A stretch of 64,000 nucleotides of DNA from NCBI RefSeq assembly GCF_947507565.1, contig NC_089177.1, forward strand, positions 1,922,001 to 1,986,000, written 5' to 3'. Shown here in pieces: positions 12,382 through 25,284 of this stretch. The notes below the pieces were generated by a model. It saw nothing but the letters and a program-made list of their open reading frames with translations. It made no database searches and had not been told where the DNA came from. Source of the stretch: Oscarella lobularis. Lineage: Eukaryota > Porifera > Homoscleromorpha > Homosclerophorida > Oscarellidae. The translations under genes were made by a program, and so were the position numbers. Numbering within the stretch: the stretch's first letter is position 1; every line of letters starts with the position of its first letter.

Positions 12382-15300
12382 ATGTCGCATTCGCCGGACA
12401 TCATTGAACGATCAGATGACTCAATGGACGACGTCGTCGAAGTCCGCAACGCACGGTCTCGCCTCGCACGAAGACCGCGACGTCATGCAGCGCTCACGGT
12501 TGAGGAGAAAAGGTCTGTCTACAACAGCGAAGGAGGAAAAGCGGAGCGCAACTACCACAGAATGTGTCGCAATGCTACGCAGGGGATAGTTCGCTGTCTT
12601 ATAGCGGTTCAGTTCAGTTCAGTTCACAGTTTTATTTTAATACGGAAATCCTTCAGCACGTGGGCCGATCTTCCAGGAAACCGTATACAGGGGAATGACA
12701 GCAAAAGGAGAAAAGAGAAAAATGACAATATTTACAACTATAACTATATAACCTCTAAATCAGTACACAGAGTTTTGATTGAAATAGTTCTTCAGGCCCA
12801 ATTTAAAGATCGCGGGATCATTACTCCCTCTTATGATTGCCGGAAGCGAATTCCATAGAGTTTGAGCCCGAAAGAATGGAGAACGACGAAGTGCCTCGGT
12901 GCGTGGTCGGATGACGTTGACCCCAGAAGCACTGAGACGAGTGGCGGCACCGGTGCGCTGAATACGCCCAATTTTCGCCGCGAGAACAGAAGCTGTGGCG
13001 GAGTTGCACAAGCAGCGGTAACTCAACATTCCTAGTTGAGTAGCATGCCTTGTGCGAATTGGATTGAGACGAAATAGATCGAGAAGTGCTGCTACTCCTC
13101 CAACAGAGGCCGTAGAATCGTCATAACGCAAACCAGCCAGACAACGGAGATACCTCTTTTCTATCTGTGCTAAGCGGCTGATTACGCCAGCTGATCCGTC
13201 CGCCCAAACGGCAGCCCCGTAGTCAAGGTCCGGTTGAATGACTGAGCGAACAAACGCTAGTCGAGCTGCGTTGGATAACAGACGATGACATCGGTAAAGA
13301 ACACCAATTTTTCGGCCAACCTTCCTAATGACGTTGTCCATCTGCGGTTTCCACGATAGACGACTATCAATCAAAACCCCGAGGTATCTCACGTGAGGTG
13401 AAGGCGACAGAATGACATTATTGACCGAAACCGTATAGATCGACGTGTCTTCAGTATCACGAAACTTGGGAAAAAGCAGAAAAGCCGATTTTTGACCATT
13501 GAGAGCCATCAGATTCTCAGAGTACCATGAAGTCACACTATTAATATCTTGTTGTAGTTGAGTAACCGCTCCCTCAAAAGTTTCGTTGCTGGAATAAAGA
13601 CAGGCATCATCTGCGTAAAGGATTAGAGACGATTGAGAAGAGACGACCGAGGTGATGTTCCGGGTGAAGAAATTGAATAAAAGAGGACCTAATTTTGAAC
13701 CTTGAGGCACTCCTCTCCTAACTGGCGACAAGTTCGAAGCAGTAGAGCCGACCGAGACAAATTGTCGACGATCCAAGAGGTAAGAAGAGAGCCATGCCAG
13801 GACCTTTCCCTTCACTCCACACGATGACAGACCTCGGAGAAGTAAACTGTGATCGACTGTGTCAAAGGCCTTCTTAACATCAAGAAAGACAGCCGCCGAG
13901 CGAAGACCTGCGTCCTTGCCAGACAAAAGATCTTGAGTCAAACAAACCATCGCATCTTGAGTTGACCGAGATTTTCGAAAGCCAAATTGGCAGTCAGGAA
14001 TAAGAAGGTGCTTGTCGAAGTAGCCACATAAAGATTGAAAGACAAAATGTTCCAATATTTTTGAGACAATTGGCAGCAACGATACCGGGCGAAAATTCTT
14101 GGGATCAAGTCTTGAACCCGATTTGAAAATGGGAACAACCTTGGCACACTTCCACTCATCTGGAAATACCCCAGATTGGAGAGAAGTATTAAAAAGGCTT
14201 GCCAATGATGGTGAAATTGCAGACGCTCCCATTTTTAAAAATTTCCCATCAATTCCATCATGACCCGAGGCTTTGTTGACGTCAATTCTTCTAAGGAGGT
14301 CCGAGACCTCATCTGATGACACTAAGGGGAAGTTGAATAAAATTGAAGAATTAACGTCATCAGCTTGAGAATGCGTTTCAAGAGAATCTTCTTCTAGTAG
14401 GCCACGAGGCCGACGCTCTGAGCTCTGTGACATACCAACTACTGATGCGAATTGATCACATAATTCACCAGCAGAAGGGAGCTGATCAGACACAACTTTA
14501 CGTCGTCCCGTGATGCAATTGATGGTAGACCAAAACCGAGCGGGATTGTGACTAAGAAGTGTCAATTTCTCAATGAAAAAGTTCTCCTTAGCCGCTCGTA
14601 AGCGATACTTGATTACATTTCTTTGTTTCTTGTACTTTTCATTGAAAAACCGCCTTTCCTCCAAAGGGCGCTTTCTAGAAATTGAGGCGGTCGTCACTCT
14701 CGGTTGCCTAGTCGCGAGCCGTTTATCGTTCGCCGTGATGATTGAACAATTCAGTAGTAACTCGTCGAGCGTTAGCGTCAACGACAGTGTCCGAGTCAAC
14801 GACAGTCGATTCAAAGACAGTGTCCGAGTCAGCAGTCTGTTTTGGCTGCTTCTCCTTTCTATCCTAATACCGTACGCATTCAGTTTCGTTCGCTGCGCCT
14901 GGGTTAGTCTTCAGTTGCTGAGAATAGACCAACGGATTCACTATCCGTGGCCGAGTTTGAGTGCAAAGGCAAGTCTAATGAAGTGAGCATTGTTCCAGGA
15001 GTCGTATCCGAGCGCTAATCTCGTAGGCCTTCTAACAAAGGTTTTCCTGTTTGAGCTAATTGCATAACCTAATCACTCTTCTGAGAAACGGAACAGTACA
15101 TCGCAGTATTCTTACCTTTTCTCTTTGTAGGTCTGGGGATTTGTGACAAGTCTCTTCGAATCGCTACTGGTTGCACTCTTCGTATTTGGTTTTGCACCTG
15201 CTAAAAGCACGAGTAGTGTCCTTGTTATTGGATCAAGCTGCGGTGTCTTTCTTGGAACGATAATCTGGCAACTCGACGTTCTACTTCGCAATCGCAAAGA

Positions 15301-18300
15301 GTGTCACAACGTAGCCGCCAGTGCAAACCGTGGAACATCTCGCGAACTATCAGAACATCCTCTCGTTCAATCGGACTCAGAGGCGACGAAACTGCTTGAA
15401 GATGACTCTGGTCCCAACAGCGCAGAGTTTGACAAGCCGTGGAGAAGGTTCTTTGCGAAGTCAAAAACTCAGGAAACGGCAATGAGTACTGCTTTTGTAC
15501 TGGAAGTTCTCTCTATTGCTTTCATCATTGTTGTCATCGTACATATGGTTAATTCGGACTCTTCTCGGACACCGAAGTTATGGAAGGCACCTTGTTTTAT
15601 TCCCGCAATTCTCGTCTTCCTGTCAATTGTCTGGTGTCCTCCCGTACAGAAGTATCTCAGCAATCCGGTTAAGTATGAACGGCTAGTCACAAGCGCGAGG
15701 TGGAAAGCGGGCGTTCTGAACGGACTTTGGCGTCTTATTTTCATTCCCGCTTTTTCGTTCGCGGTAGTGAACATGATGACGACGTTAGACAAAGAAAATG
15801 AAAGACTCAGCTATTTCAAGGCTCACAATCTGTTCAAGGGAATTCGACACATTACAGGCGATTGGAACTACTTAGCTCCTTTTCTTGTCAACGTCTTCAG
15901 CACCTTCGGGGCTTATCTCTTTGCTTGGTTGGCATACGCACTAAAAATGCACCTTGTTGGCTTCGTTGGGCCCGTACTCCTATCGACTCCCATATCAATT
16001 ATTCTCGTTGTCACGCTGTGTGGATGTAAACATGTCAACTTTCCTCTGTCGTGTCCAGAAATCAGCGGATATCTGATAACGTCTGTCATACTTCTTTGGG
16101 TTGTTCAATCCATCTACTTGCTTGTCCACGTCTATCGATTCAAAACAGTAGCACTGATGCGCGAGGAAGATCTTTTCCTTTATTCTTACTACAACGGGCC
16201 TTTCATTGAGCAAAGTCTCCTACTCAATCGAAATGTTGGACTCGATTGCAGGAGCAGGAAGCTTGCCGATCCGGTGAGGAAAAGCCGTGAAGCGCGCGTT
16301 TTCATCTGTACGACGATGTATCGCGAATCGATTGAGGAGCAGCGTCAGTTGCTTCATTCGATCTATGCAATTGTGAAATGTCTGCGAATGACGCCGGCAC
16401 ATAAAATACGACATCATTTTGAATCGCACATCTATTTTGACGACGGCGCTAACGGCATGTATCCAAGTCGATACGCCTACCAGCTAATGAGCCTCGTCGA
16501 GGAGACCCTGCACGGAAAGTTGAATGAGATGGAAAAATATGAAACTCCCTATGGAATTCAATTGCATTGGATGCTTGGTGGCGACTTTCCCTTTTATCTT
16601 CACCTCAAAGATCCTAGAAAGTATAAGAAAGGGAAAAGGTGGAGCCAGGTCATGTACATGTCGTACATCCTTAATTATCGTCAAAACCAAGACGACCTCG
16701 ATGAAGACAACACATTTATTCTTACGACAGACGGAGACGTTATCTTCACGCCAGAGTCCGTTGAAATTCTTATTGATCGACTGCTGAGAGATCATCAAGT
16801 TGGCGCCGTCTGCGGTCGAACTCATCCGGTCGGCAATAGCCCCATTGTGTGGTAAGCAAGGAAAAGTCTTCACATAATCTAAATTTAATTTAATAGGTAT
16901 CAAAAATTCGAATACGCCTTAGGTCACTGGTTTCTTAAAGTCGTTGAGCACGTACTGGGCTCGGTTACGTGTTGCCCGGGTTGCTTTAGCCTTCTTCGCC
17001 TTCGAGCAGTTCGTTCCGTTCTACCCGATTACAGCGGCCGGGTCAAGCACGGTGTCGACTTTCTCAAGAAAGACATGGGCGAGGATCGTTGGCTTTGCTC
17101 GCTCATGATCTACGCCGGGTGGCGACTCGAATACGCCGCAGCCGCCGACTGCGAGACTCACTGCCCTGAAGAATTCGAAGAATTCTACAAGCAGCGTCGC
17201 CGTTGGATACCGTCGACGATAGCAAACTTGAGCGAGTTGTGCGCTCGAGGAATTCGTTTTCCAGTAAACATTGACTCCGTCTCATATCTCTTTTTGTTCT
17301 ACGAGGTGGCCCTGCTTTTCTCAACGATCATCGGTCCCGGTACGGTGGTCCTCATAATGGCGGCAGGACTCCAGTACGCTTTTTCTCCGTCTTTCCATAC
17401 GCTCTGGCTTTTTAACGCAAGTCTCGTACTCATCGTTTTTCTATGTATATTCTATGGTTACGTCAATGTCCGTTGCGACGAAAAGACGAAGATTCAAGTC
17501 AGTAAGGTATGGACAATTGTGTTTGCTTTCGTGATGGCTGCCGTTACTGTGGGCATCGCTGTTCAACTGATTGTCGGATTTAAGATTAGGGAGAGAGTGC
17601 AGACGACAGCGGCACCCCTGAGAATCATTCCACCTGGAAATTCGGCTCCTCATCGCAATAAGACGACTCCAACAACGCCAACAACGCCAACAACGCCAAC
17701 AACGCTCTCACCAAGCTTTACGTTTCTCGAGGTTCCGATTAGCGCATGGTATTTCGGTGCGCTAGCTGGCGTGTACGTCGCCGCTGCCTTACTGCATCCC
17801 TTTGAATTTCGCTGCATCGTACACGGTTTGTGGTATTTGTTCTGTCTGCCCTCTGGCTACGTTCTTCTGATTATATACTCTGTTTGTAATTTAAACAATC
17901 AGTCTTGGGGCACACGCGAAGGGACGACTGTTGCGTCTAAGGGAGAGACGCTGACTGCCATATTTCGAAGTTGGTGGAATTGGGCTAAAGAGACACTGGA
18001 TTGCTGCGGCTGTTGCAAAAAACCAACAGTTGACAGTCCCAACAGCGAAGAAGTCGGTGAAGTGGCCGTAAATGAGAATCCTGATGAGGGCGATGGCGAT
18101 GAAAATGACGCCGATTGTCTCAGTCTTCATGGTGGCAGAGCAAAGCGAGAGTACAACAGAGACGTTGAAAGCATCGAGGCATTTCTCGAAAGAATTTCGG
18201 TACAGAGATACCAAAAGCGAAACGTACACGTACACTGTACATGTATAACCAACCAGTCATATGCCTACCACTAAAATTCGTTTTGGCCTTGTAGATACGT

Positions 18301-19356
18301 AGTACATGCTATATGGGTTGTATAAGCTGTAGACTTAGCTTGTTTTTTATTTTTAGCTTGAAAGGCATGCCAGAATTTTCTGGCGTCACGGATATGACGA
18401 CACTTCGTTTCTTATTGATGTTGATGAAAACGTAAGTTGATTATGTACTGCATTTTCGCTAGCAGTAGCATGTTTGTAGGAGCTACGTCGCATTGGCATT
18501 TCTGCACGAGGTCATCGAGAAAGAATTCTCGATCAGATAAGAAGACTTCCGGATCTAGTCGAAGCGCCTGTGATTCCGGTACGTTACACTTAGAGGTATA
18601 TATATTATCTAAGTTCTATTGTTTAGAAAGGAGTTCAAGAGTGGTTGACATCGCTCCATTTGGAAGAATACGTCGATGTTTTTGCTCAGGCTGGGTACGA
18701 AAAAGAAAGCGACGTTCTGAATCTTCCCTTTCTCAGTAATGAAGACTTCCCCGAGGATATCACAAAAAGAGGGCATTTGAAGAAACTGCTTCATGGCTTG
18801 AAAAGAATCAAATTTCCAAGCGCTGTTGACAAAAGTATCGAAAGAGCAGCAAACGAATATGACGATGTGGTGCTTAGCGAACTGAATGAAGAAGAGAGCG
18901 AATTTTGGGAGAATTTGAAACAGTCCAAACTTGGAACTGAGCCAGAAGTTTATGACCAGGTGAGTTATACTATAATCAAACAAAAGCATTGGGTATAGTT
19001 GTTTCTTTATGTAGAAAGATAAGCTGAAATTGGACCAACTTCGCAACTACTGGATGATTCTTTTCCTCGTTGTCAACACAATATGGATTCTTCTCATTGC
19101 TCTTCTTCAAAATCGTCCGATGTTGAATGTGCTGGGCATAAACGTACTCGCTCTTGCATTTCTCATCGTCTACGGCTTCGTTATTGCCGTTCAGTTTCTG
19201 GCGTGTCTTTGGCATCGAGTCGAGACAGCCATTCACTACCTTGCTCGTCGTCGTCTCGACATGGCCAATCGCTTCAGTCATCTGATGGATGACGAAGACG
19301 TCGACATGATGACAGATGCGGAGGAAGCGAAGGGCGTCGTGTCGGAATATGTCTAA
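12382..19356 (+). CDS. CHS: chitin synthase A (SAM-domain type), coding exon 1 split by a retrotransposon
   Basis: A family-2 glycosyltransferase that makes chitin from UDP-GlcNAc at the plasma membrane. Exon 1 is in two parts, 12382-12608 and 14692-14968, separated by a retroelement. The other exons are 15131-16851, 16897-18199, 18357-18431, 18480-18578, 18627-18959 and 19015-19356. Leaving out the element and one target-site copy gives an open frame of 1458 codons, parallel to paralogue B. Seen: N-terminal TM cluster, CTTMYRES, TDGDV, KRWSQVMYMSYIL, EDRWLCSLM, QRRRWIPST and SWGTREG motifs, a SAM domain in exon 6, and two C-terminal TM helices in exon 7. Intron 1 (14969-15130) starts with GC, not GT. 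As it stands, translation from 12382 meets a stop at 12856-12858 inside the element, so this allele is probably disrupted. All other exons are intact, which points to a recent insertion. Confidence 0.9.
12609..14686 (-). mobile_element. 5'-truncated CR1/L2-like non-LTR retrotransposon in chitin synthase A exon 1
   Basis: The element is about 2.08 kb in reverse orientation to the host gene. Its 3' end, at the left, is a short tandem run of TGAAC units preceded by AATAAA; short tandem 3' tails of this kind are typical of CR1/L2-clade elements. A 5-bp target-site duplication, gcggt, flanks it at 12604-12608 and 14687-14691. Removing the element and one gcggt joins the host reading frame exactly and matches paralogue B. 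The endonuclease half is missing, as expected for incomplete reverse transcription. The remaining RT frame is unbroken, so the insertion is young. Confidence 0.92.
12760..14686 (-). CDS. non-LTR reverse transcriptase, 5'-truncated
   Basis: About 640 codons of retroelement-derived open frame. RT motifs are present in order: NKASGHDGIDG, NFRPVSLLPIVSKILE, GFRKSRSTQDA, FLDVKKAFDTVDH, RRGVPQGSKLGPLLF and the catalytic YADDACLY, then a thumb/C-terminal region with HVRYLGVLID and LDYGAAVW. No apurinic-like endonuclease domain is seen. The frame stays open across the 5' junction into antisense host exon up to 14814, so the extra N-terminal 44 residues in a naive translation are host antisense, not element. 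Use in retrotransposition would need a full-length copy elsewhere. Confidence 0.9.
17667..17704 (+). repeat. 9-bp coding microsatellite in chitin synthase A exon 3
   Basis: About four copies of a 9-bp unit (acaacgcca) encode Thr-Pro-Thr repeats in an extracellular or lumenal loop between TM segments. Paralogue B has a shorter Thr-rich run with different repeats at this place. Confidence 0.8.
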
Positions 19357-20292
19357 ATGAGTAAGAGTGGTTTCATCCGAATTGAATTAGCCGTGTTTCG
19401 TGTGTTTTTGTTCCTTTGTTCTGTTGGGTTTGTCTTCCTTTCTAGCCACGTGATTTTTTCTTACTCCCGGATCCTTGTTCCTTCGCCCAGGCGTTCCCAC
19501 CCTTTCCCAGCCGTCCCAACCCGTCTGACAGAAGCAAGCCTTGTCCTAGAGCGTCAAGAGAGGTGAGATGTTACTTTGAATTCCGTCTTCTATAGAACGG
19601 CAACTCAAATTTTGACAGTTACCTACTGTACTGATTCCCCTAACTGTTCGTTTTTCGTGTACAGTACACGAGCGTTTGCTCCGAAACGAGCCGTTTCTGA
19701 TGCTCTAAAGAGGTAGAGACCTAAGCCGTCCTCTTTCGTAGGAGTGAGAAACGCGCTTACGTGCCTCTAGGAAGCCCCTCCAACGACAAACTTGCTGCCT
19801 GTGACCATAGATAATAATCTATCTAATGGTTTATCTATGCTGTGACTGACAACTTTGACTATCTAAACAAAGAGCGCGCTGCGTAGGTCCTCTAGCCTCT
19901 GTCCAGACCTCGCCTTTGTATAGAGGGGAGGTCTCTACGTAAGTTGGCGAAGCGTCTCAGCGTCCTAATTAAGTTTCTAACCTCGTGGGATTGACTATCT
20001 TCTGCTTTTTAGAGACTTGTGAATGCTGTGAAGCCAGCCATCTTTTTGGTATTTCAATTTTTTCTGCTAGGCTCGGGCTTAATTCAAACGAACGTACGAC
20101 GGTACATTTTCTATAGTTTGGAGTGAAAAAGCGAGGGATTGCTTTCATTATGATGCGAGCGTCAGATCAAAAAACACAATTGCCTGCTAGCTCGGACAGT
20201 TGTCCATGCACAACTTGAAGCTTGAAGCGGCAGTGAGAGAGAAGAAGAAGAGAAACTGTTTTGGAAATTTCGTCACGAGACCGAAAGGTGAT
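19357..20292. other. intergenic region between the chitin synthase genes
   Basis: About 940 bp. The first part, about 19437-19480, resembles the 3' flank of chitin synthase B at 25233-25275 (shared tctagccacgtgattttt and cggatccttgt), so the tandem duplication included 3' flanking DNA. It also holds one copy of the donor-plus-hairpin repeat listed separately, and short palindromes such as cgtgtacagtacacg. No coding sequence is supported. Confidence 0.5.
19548..19612 (+). repeat. donor-plus-hairpin repeat, copy 1
   Basis: A unit with AGAGGTGAGA (a splice-donor-like sequence), then a small hairpin (CCGT...ACGG) and GGCAACTC, then CAAATTTTGAC. Related units lie at 25285-25345 and 25450-25525. 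It could be a duplicated non-coding 5' exon with donor, or a small-RNA gene. Sequence alone does not decide. Confidence 0.35.
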
Positions 20293-20298
20293 CACGTG
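20293..20298. promoter_or_regulatory. CACGTG E-box upstream of chitin synthase B
   Basis: ATCACGTG begins 57 bp before the ATG at 20350, matching the site at -59 in paralogue A. Confidence 0.4.
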
Positions 20299-20349
20299 CT
20301 TCTTTCCGCATTAGAGGCAGGTTCTGCGATTGAACTTTCTCACCTCGCC

Positions 20350-23300
20350 ATGTCGCACTCGCCGGTCATTGTCGAGGAATTAGAGGACAATGCGACGCCC
20401 CGCGCAGAAAAGCCACGGCGTTATACGCTCACGGTTGAGGAAGAAAGATCGGTGTACAACAGCGAAGAAATGAAAGCCGAACGCGACTGCAACAGAATGT
20501 GTCTTGTCGCCACACAATGGATTGTTCGCTGTCTATTAGGCGTCGTTACTCTTGGCTGCCTTGTCGCGAGCCGCGTATCGTTTACCGTAATGGTTAAGCA
20601 GTTTAGCGGCAATGGGTCGAACGCTAACGTCAGCAGCAGTGATTCAAAGGAGAGCCAATTTTGGCTGCTTCTTTTTGCTATTCTCGTACCGCATGCATTC
20701 AGTTTTGTTCGCTGCGTCTGGATTGGTCTTCAGCTTCTGAGAATAAACCAACAAACTTACTACCCGTGGCCGAGTACGGGTGCAAAGGCAAGTCAAAAAG
20801 AGTTCGGGTTCCTCTTCGTACCCCTCCCTATACATGATGTATACCTATAATTCTATCACGTGCTCGCGCAAGTTACGTTAGACGCGTAACGTTTGCCAAA
20901 GGGCTTTGTATAGTTTTTTACTTAGCTTCTTGCTTACCTTTTTCTCGTTGTAGGTCTGGGGTTTCGTGACGAGTCTATCCGAATCATTACTTGTTGCCGT
21001 TTTTGTCTTTGGTTTTGCACCGAAAGCGACGGCGAGTAGCGCCCTCGTCATTACGTCAAGCTGCGGTGTTTTTCTGGGCGCAATAGTCTGGCGACTCTAC
21101 GTTTTATTTCGCAGCAATAAGAATCGTAACGGATGCGCTGGTGGGGTATCGCGCAACCGAGAAGAAACGTTCAACGTTCAATCTGACGTCACCGACTCAG
21201 CGGCTACAAAGCTGCTTGACGATGGCACTGATATGAGCAAAGCAGAGTCGGGCCATCCGTTTAGGAGATATTTCGCCAAGCCAAAAATTCAAAAACTGGC
21301 AATGATAACTGCTTTGGTACTGGAACTTTTCTCTATTGCTTTCATCATTCTCGATATGGTTCATTTGAAATCGTCTAAGACACCGAAGTTACTGGTGGTA
21401 CCTTGTTTTATACCCGGAATCCTCGTCTGCCTGTCCATTGTCTGGTGTCCTCCCGTACAGAAATATCTCAACACCCCAGCCAAGCATGACCGGCTAGTTA
21501 CAAGCGCGAGATGGAAAGCGGGCGTTCTAAATGGATTTTGGCGTCTTCTTTTTGTTCCCGTTTTCGCATTTGCGGCAACAACCGTCCTGGCATTAGACGA
21601 AACGACAAGTTTCAACGCTCTCAAGCTGCTCAAGGGAATTCGACACATTACTGGCGATTGGAACTACTTAGGTCCATTTCTTGTCAACGTCTTCAGTACC
21701 TTTGGGGCATATCTCTCAGTCTGGTTGGCATACACACTGAAAATGCACATTGCAGCCTTTATCGTGCCCCTATTACTATCGACTCCTATATCGGTCATTC
21801 TTGTCGTTACCCTGTGCGAAAAAGAACAAACCAACATTCCTTTTCTAGCTCTGTCTTGTGCAGAGAAAGACGGTTATCTGATACCTGCCGTCATCGCTCT
21901 TTGGATTGTTCAATCTATCTACTTGCTCGTTCACGTTTATCGATTCAAAACAATATCTCTGATGCGCGAGGAAGATCTTTTTCTTCACTCTTACTACAGC
22001 GCACCTTTCATCGAACAAAGTCTCCTACTCAATCGAAACATTGGAATGGATGAGAAGAAGCCGGTAGAACAAAGCCGTGAAGCGCGCGTTTTCATCTGCA
22101 CGACAATGTATCGCGAATCGCTAGAAGAACAGCGTCTATTGCTTAGTTCCATCTACGCAATTGCAAAATCTCGTCGAATGACGCCAGAAGATAAAAACCG
22201 TCGCCTCTTCGAATCGCACATCTTTTTTGACAACGGTGCAAACGGTATGCATCCAAGTCGATACGCCTACCAGCTAATGAGTCTCGTCGAGGAGACACTT
22301 CACGGCAAGATGAATGAAGTGGAAAAATGCGAAACTCCTTATGGAATTCAATTGCATTGGATGCTAGGGGGCGATTTTCCCTTTTATCTTCACCTCAAAG
22401 ATCCTAATAAGTATAAGAAGAAGAAGCGCTGGAGCCAGGTCATGTATATGTCGTACATTCTCGATCATCGCAAAAATCGAGATAATCTAGACGAGAACAA
22501 CACCTTCATTCTGACGACCGACGCAGACGTCGACTTCACGCCGGATTCCGTTGATATTCTTATTGATCGATTGCTGAGAGATTATCGAATCGGCGCAGTC
22601 TGCGGTCGAACGCATCCAATAGGCGACAGCCCCATTGTGTGGTAAGCGAAAACGAAAACGAAAAGGCTCTTTCTAACTCCATCTTCTTTTTTTCATCAGG
22701 TATCAAAAATTCGAATATGCTATAGGCCACTGGTTTCTTAAAGTCGCTGAGCACGTACTCGGTTCGGTTACGTGTTGTCCGGGTTGCTTCAGCCTTCTTC
22801 GCCTTCGAGCAGTTCGTTCCGCTCTTCCTGACTACAGCGGCCGCGTCGAACACGGCCTAGACTTTCTCAAACAGGACATGGGCGAGGATCGTTGGCTTTG
22901 CTCTCTCATGATCTACGCCGGGTGGCGACTTGAATACGCCGCGGCCGCCGACTGCAGGACACACTGCCCCGAAGAATTCGAAGAATTCTACAAGCAGCGT
23001 CGCCGTTGGATACCGTCGACGATAGCAAACTTGGGCGAGTTGTGCGCTCGAGGCATCCGTTTTCCGGTAAACATTGACTCCGTCTCGTATCTTTTTTTGT
23101 TCTACGAGGTAGCACTATTTTTCTCAACGATCGTCAGTCCCGGTACGGTTATCCTCATCATGGCGGCAGGGCTCGAGTACGCCTTTTCTCCGTCGTTTAG
23201 CACGCTCTCGATTTTTAACACAAGTCTTGTATTCATCGTTCTTCTCTGTATTTTCTATGGTTACGTCAATGTCCGTTGCGACGAAAAGACGAAGATGCAG

Positions 23301-25161
23301 GTCAGCAAGATATTGACGATTGTGTTCGCCTTCGTGATGGCTGCCGTTACTGTGGGCATCGCTGTTCAACTGATTGTCGGATTTAAGATCAAGGAGGCAG
23401 CACCGGCGACAGCGGCACCGCTGAGAATTATACCACCTGCAAATTCGGCTCCTTATCCCAATACGGAGAAACCGACGACCGCTCGTTTTCTTCGCGAAAC
23501 CAATGAGACGACTCCAACAACGACAACGTCATCGCCACATCTGACCTTTCTCGAAGTTCCGATTAGCGCATGGTATTTTGGCGCGCTAGCTGGCGTTTAC
23601 GTCGCCGCCGCCTTGCTGCATCCTATTGAATTCCGTTGCATTATACACGGCTTGTGGTACTTGTTCTGTCTGCCGTCTGGGTACATTCTTCTGATTATAT
23701 ACTCCGTATGTAATTTGAACGATCAATCGTGGGGCACGAGGGAAGGGAAGACTGCTGCGTCTCAGGGAGAGACGCTGACTGCCATATTTCGAAGTTGGTG
23801 GAGTTGGGCTAAAGAAACACTGGACTGCTGCGGCTGTTGCAAAAGGCCAACAGTTGACAGTCCCGGCAGCGAACACGTCGATGAAGTGGCTGCAAAGCAG
23901 AGGGATCATGGGGATCCGGATGAGGGTGATGAAGGAGAAAACGACGATTGTCTTAGTCTTCATGAGGGCAGGGCAAAACGGGAGTACGCCAGAGACGTTG
24001 AAAGCATCGAGACGTTTCTCGAGAGAATATCGGTGGGTGCATAGAGGTACATTGTACCAAAAATAATGCGTCTGACGCGAGTTAAAGCATAACCCGTTAT
24101 GCCTCTAGTGAAATCAGTTTTGCCGTTTTGACCTCTTAGCATAAGCTTATTTCTATCTGTAGCTTGAAAGGCATGCCAGAATTTTCTGGCATCACGGATA
24201 TGACGACACATCGTTTCTTATTGACGTTGATGAAAACGTAAAGTCGGCGATGTACTGAATTTTCGCTGACAGTGGCATGTTTGCATGTAGGAGCTACGTC
24301 GTATTGGTATTTCTGCACGGGGTCATCGAGAAAGAATTCTTGATCACATGAAAAGAATACCGGATCCAGTAGAAGCGCCTGTCATACCGGTAGATTACAA
24401 TTAGATATATTGTATATGTTTTATGTTTTATTTAGAAAGGAGTTCAAGAGTGGTTGGCATCGCTCCATTTGGAAGAATACGTCGATGTTTTTGCTGGGGC
24501 TGGGTATGAAAAAGAAAGCGACGTTCTAAATCTTCCCTTTCTCAGCACTGACGACTTCCCCAAGGAAATCACGAAAAGAGGGCACTTGAAGAAACTGCTT
24601 CAGGGCTTGAAAAGAATCAAATTTCCAAGCGCTGTTGACAAGAATATCGAAAGAGCAGCAAATGAATATGACGATGTAGCGCTTAGCGAACTGAATGAAA
24701 CGGAGAGCGAATTTTGGGAGAAGTTGAAAAAGTCGAAACTTGGAACTGAGCCAGAAGTTTATAACCAGGTAAGTTATACACTATAATCAGCATTGGGTAT
24801 AGTTGTGTTGTTTATGTAGAAAGATAAGCTGAAACTGGACCAACTTCGCAACTACTGGATGCTTCTTTTTCTCGTTGTCAACACAATATGGATTCTTCTC
24901 ATTTCCCTTCTTCAAAATCGTCCGATGTTGAATGTGCTGGGCACAAATATACTCGCTCTTGCATTTCTCATCGTTTACGGCGTTGTTATTGCCGTTCAGT
25001 TTCTAGCGTGTCTTTGGCATCGAGTTGAAACAGCCATTCACTACCTTTCTCGTCGTCGTCTGGACATGGCCAATCGCTTCAGTCATCTGATGGATGACGA
25101 AGACGTCGACATGATGACAGATGCGGAGGAAGCGAAGGGCGTCGGGTCGGAGAATGTCTAA
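20350..25161 (+). CDS. CHS: chitin synthase B (SAM-domain type), intact
   Basis: Exons 20350-20787, 20954-22641, 22700-24032, 24163-24237, 24291-24389, 24436-24768 and 24820-25161 give 1435 residues. The start was chosen because its Met-Ser-His-Ser-Pro N-terminus is shared with paralogue A; an in-frame ATG at 20200 would add 50 residues not shared with A. Seen: N-terminal TM helices, catalytic core with CTTMYRES, TTDADVDFTP, KRWSQVMYMSYIL, EDRWLCSLM and QRRRWIPST, a C-terminal TM block with SWGTREG, a SAM domain (exon 6), and two final TM helices (exon 7). SAM-containing chitin synthases are a known metazoan group; SAM suggests oligomer formation or scaffolding. Intron 1 (20788-20953) has a GC donor, as in A, so this GC-AG intron predates the duplication. 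Confidence 0.95.
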
Positions 25162-25284
25162 GTGAGGAAGAGTGGTTTCCCCTGAATGCTAAATTCGTAC
25201 TCGTGTTTGGTTGTTTGTTTTTTGTTTTTTGTCAGTTTCTAGCCACGTGATTTTTCTCACTGCCCGGATCCTTGTGCCGTCCAA

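Noticed and set aside
14687-14814. N-terminal 44 residues of the reverse transcriptase open frame
   Set aside because: This part is antisense host exon of chitin synthase A, beyond the target-site duplication; it is not part of the retroelement.
20200-20349. Upstream in-frame ATG of chitin synthase B
   Set aside because: The added 50 residues have no counterpart in paralogue A, whereas the Met-Ser-His-Ser-Pro start at 20350 is shared and sits at the same distance from the E-box.
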